6,327 nucleotides of DNA from Hyphomicrobiales bacterium (lineage in GTDB: Bacteria > Pseudomonadota > Alphaproteobacteria > Rhizobiales > Kaistiaceae): assembly GCA_017305815.1 (NCBI GenBank), contig JAFKJZ010000545.1:1-6327 (forward strand). Reading direction: 5' to 3'. Positions 4,243-6,327 of the stretch are shown one piece after another. The notes beneath the pieces are model-generated. The model made no database searches. It saw only the letters and a program-made list of their open reading frames with translations, and was not told where the DNA came from. The first letter of the stretch is position 1; every line of letters starts with the position of its first letter. The position numbers were made by a program, and so were the translations under genes.

Positions 4243-6327
4243 CTATCGCCGCTTCGGCCCCTTGCGGCCGGCCGAGCTGCCGGGACGTCCGCCGACGGAG
4301 CGCGGGCGATGGTTCGTCGTCATCGGATCCGGGCGCTGCGGCCGCTCATGCTCGTCCGTCGAGACCGAGGTCAGGTTCGAGCTGACGCCCATCTCGTCGA
4401 GCTCGGGCTTGCGCGCCCGCGACGCCAGCGGCACCTCGGTGCGCTTCACCGTCATCTCGTCGAGGTCGTTCTTGCGGGCACGCGTGGCCGGCTCCGGCGG
4501 CAGGTTGCCGGCGCTTCCGTATTTTCGCTCGCCGCGATAGCCGCCGGTACGATCGTCGATCGCCGACTGGCGCGCCAGCGGATCGTCGGCGATGGCGAGT
4601 TCGGTCTCCTTGAGGCGCTTGATCTCGTCGCGCAGCCGCGCCGCCGTCTCGAATTCGAGGTTCATCGCCGCGTCGCGCATCTTCTTCTCGAGCGCGTCGA
4701 GATGCGCCTTCAGATTGTTGCCGACCAGCGCCGTATCGGCCATGCCGGCGTCGACGGTGACGTGATCCTGCTCGTAGACCGAGGAGAGGATGTCGCCGAT
4801 CTGCTTCTTGACCGATTCCGGCGTGATGCCGTGCTCTTCGTTGTAGGCGAGCTGCTTTTCGCGGCGGCGCTCGGTTTCCGCCATCGCCCGCTCCATCGAA
4901 CCGGTGACCCGGTCGGCATAGAGCAGGACCTTGCCGTCGACGTTTCGCGCCGCGCGGCCGATGGTCTGGATCAGCGACGTCTCGGAGCGCAGGAAGCCCT
5001 CCTTGTCGGCATCGAGGATGGCGACGAGCCCGCACTCCGGAATATCCAGGCCTTCGCGCAGGAGATTGATGCCGATCAGCACGTCGAAGGCGCCGAGGCG
5101 GAGATCGCGGATGATCTCGATGCGCTCCAGCGTCTCGACGTCGGAATGCATGTAGCGGACGCGGACGCCGTTCTCGTGCAGGTATTCGGTCAGGTCCTCG
5201 GCCATGCGCTTGGTGAGCGTCGTGACCAGCGTGCGATAACCCTTCTTCGCCGTCTCGCGCACTTCGCCGAGCAGGTCGTCGACCTGGGTCTTGGCCGAGC
5301 GGATCTCGACCGGCGGGTCGATCAGACCGGTCGGCCGGATGACCTGCTCGGTGAAGACGCCGCCGGTCGCTTCCATCTCCCACGAGCCGGGCGTCGCCGA
5401 GACGTGCACCGTCTGCGGCCGCATCGCGTCCCATTCCTCGAAGCGAAGCGGCCGGTTGTCCATGCAGGACGGCAGGCGGAAGCCGTATTCGGCCAGCGTC
5501 GCCTTTCGCCGGAAGTCGCCGCGATACATGCCGCCGATCTGCGGGATGGTGACGTGGCTCTCGTCGGTGAAGACGAGCGCGTTGTCGGGCAGGTATTCGA
5601 ACAGGGTCGGCGGCGGCTCGCCCGGCAGGCGACCGGTCAGGTAGCGCGAATAGTTCTCGATGCCGGCGCAGGCACCGGTCGCCTCCATCATCTCGATATC
5701 GAAGCGGCAACGCTGCTCCAACCGCTGCGCTTCGAGCAGGCGGCCCGATGCCTCCAGTTCCGCCAGCCGCAAGCGCAGCTCATGCTTGATCGAGGCGATC
5801 GCCTGGTTGAGCGTCGGTTTCGGCGTCACATAGTGCGAATTGGCGTAGACCTTGACGAATTTGAGCTCGTTCGTCTTCGTGCCCGTCAACGGATCGAACT
5901 CGGTGATGCTCTCGACCTCGTCGCCGAACAGCGACAGCCGCCAGGCGCGATCCTCCAGGTGGGCCGGGAAGATCTCGACGGTATCGCCGCGCACCCGGAA
6001 GGTGCCGCGGGTGAAATTCGCGTCGGAGCGCTTGTATTGCAGCGCCACGAGATCGGCGAGCAGCTGCCGCTGGTCGAGCTTCTCGCCGAGCTCGATGCCG
6101 AAGGTCATCGCCGTATAGGTCTCGACCGAGCCGATACCGTAGATGCAGGAAACCGAGGCGACGATGATGACGTCGTCGCGCTCCAGCAGCGAACGGGTCG
6201 CCGAATGGCGCATCCGGTCGATCTGCTCGTTCACCGAGGATTCCTTCTCGATATAGGTGTCGGTCCGCGGCACATAGGCCTCGGGCTGGTAGTAGTCGTA
6301 GTAGGAGACGAAATACTCGACGGCGTT
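4243..6327 (-). CDS. uvrB: UvrABC excinuclease subunit B, N-terminus missing
   Basis: UvrB verifies DNA damage in nucleotide excision repair: loaded by UvrA, it probes one strand with its beta-hairpin and recruits UvrC. The window holds 694 residues, and the frame is open at the right edge. The first visible residues, [13 protein letters not shown], are the tyrosine-rich beta-hairpin, so roughly the first 80 residues or more, including Walker A, lie outside. The GTG at 6271-6273 is internal, not a start. Numbering from that valine, the helicase motifs are DESH at 237-240 (Walker B), VHVSATPG at 289-296, [15 protein letters not shown] at 399-413 and QTIGRAARN at 436-444. The C-terminal UVR coiled-coil motif, which binds UvrC, is at about 521-556 ([14 protein letters not shown]). 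A further 120 residues of polar, basic, probably disordered tail follow, longer than the E. coli protein, with two copies of an LDEM motif. The stop is TAG at 4243-4245. Any SOS box would be beyond the window. Confidence 0.97.
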   Translation of the reverse strand, partial: NAVEYFVSYYDYYQPEAYVPRTDTYIEKESSVNEQIDRMRHSATRSLLERDDVIIVASVSCIYGIGSVETYTAMTFGIELGEKLDQRQLLADLVALQYKRSDANFTRGTFRVRGDTVEIFPAHLEDRAWRLSLFGDEVESITEFDPLTGTKTNELKFVKVYANSHYVTPKPTLNQAIASIKHELRLRLAELEASGRLLEAQRLEQRCRFDIEMMEATGACAGIENYSRYLTGRLPGEPPPTLFEYLPDNALVFTDESHVTIPQIGGMYRGDFRRKATLAEYGFRLPSCMDNRPLRFEEWDAMRPQTVHVSATPGSWEMEATGGVFTEQVIRPTGLIDPPVEIRSAKTQVDDLLGEVRETAKKGYRTLVTTLTKRMAEDLTEYLHENGVRVRYMHSDVETLERIEIIRDLRLGAFDVLIGINLLREGLDIPECGLVAILDADKEGFLRSETSLIQTIGRAARNVDGKVLLYADRVTGSMERAMAETERRREKQLAYNEEHGITPESVKKQIGDILSSVYEQDHVTVDAGMADTALVGNNLKAHLDALEKKMRDAAMNLEFETAARLRDEIKRLKETELAIADDPLARQSAIDDRTGGYRGERKYGSAGNLPPEPATRARKNDLDEMTVKRTEVPLASRARKPELDEMGVSSNLTSVSTDEHERPQRPDPMTTNHRPRSVGGRPGSSAGRKGPKRR
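4384..4482 (-). repeat. Duplicated RARKxxLDEMxV motif in the UvrB tail
   Basis: [12 protein letters not shown] (4447-4482) and [12 protein letters not shown] (4384-4419) are two 12-residue copies spaced 21 residues apart in the tail after the UVR motif. Nine of the twelve residues are identical, and both copies keep the LDEM core. In an otherwise low-complexity tail this suggests a short linear binding motif; the partner is unknown. Confidence 0.75.

Noticed and set aside
4346..5710. 454-codon minus-strand frame inside uvrB
   Set aside because: It is a different frame of the same strand as uvrB, dominated by Arg, Ala and Gly. The uvrB frame carries all the helicase motifs.

Overview
This 6.3 kb window is GC-rich with strongly G/C-ending codons. 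It looks like the chromosome of an alphaproteobacterium, most likely Hyphomicrobiales (Rhizobiales). The evidence is a ChvE-type sugar-binding protein encoded just before its ABC ATPase, and a UvrB whose disordered tail carries repeated LDEM motifs of a kind I associate with alphaproteobacterial UvrB. The exact genus cannot be read from the sequence.

Layout. On the minus strand at the left lies a sugar-uptake operon: chvE (522-1589), then the 5' part of mmsA/gguA (1-417), which runs off the left edge. A GC-rich hairpin (481-506) separates the two genes. A gene-poor spacer of about 505 bp (1590-2094) follows, with a possible chvE promoter and several perfect dyads. On the plus strand come three separately spaced genes: a secreted phytochelatin synthase-like gamma-glutamyl peptidase (2095-2820), a tiny secreted methionine-rich protein (2956-3261) and an MgtC/SapB-family membrane protein (3459-4175). 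A hairpin (4197-4221) marks the convergent junction with uvrB (minus strand, 4243 to beyond 6327), which lacks its N-terminus here.

How the genes work together. ChvE and MmsA are parts of one sugar importer. UvrB is the nucleotide-excision-repair damage-verification helicase and is unrelated to its neighbours. The middle block is the most interesting. A periplasmic thiol-peptide peptidase sits next to a periplasmic protein whose mature form is about 30% methionine, followed by MgtC. This suggests envelope metal (possibly copper) or oxidant handling and ion homeostasis, but that is inference. All three genes have a GGAAC element 16-17 bp before a -10-like hexamer, and two of them also share CGATGC inside the spacer, which hints at common regulation.

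I found no mobile element, CRISPR array, tRNA or rRNA. Nothing in the window amounts to a clearly new system. The Met-rich gene and its neighbourhood are the best candidates for something undescribed.
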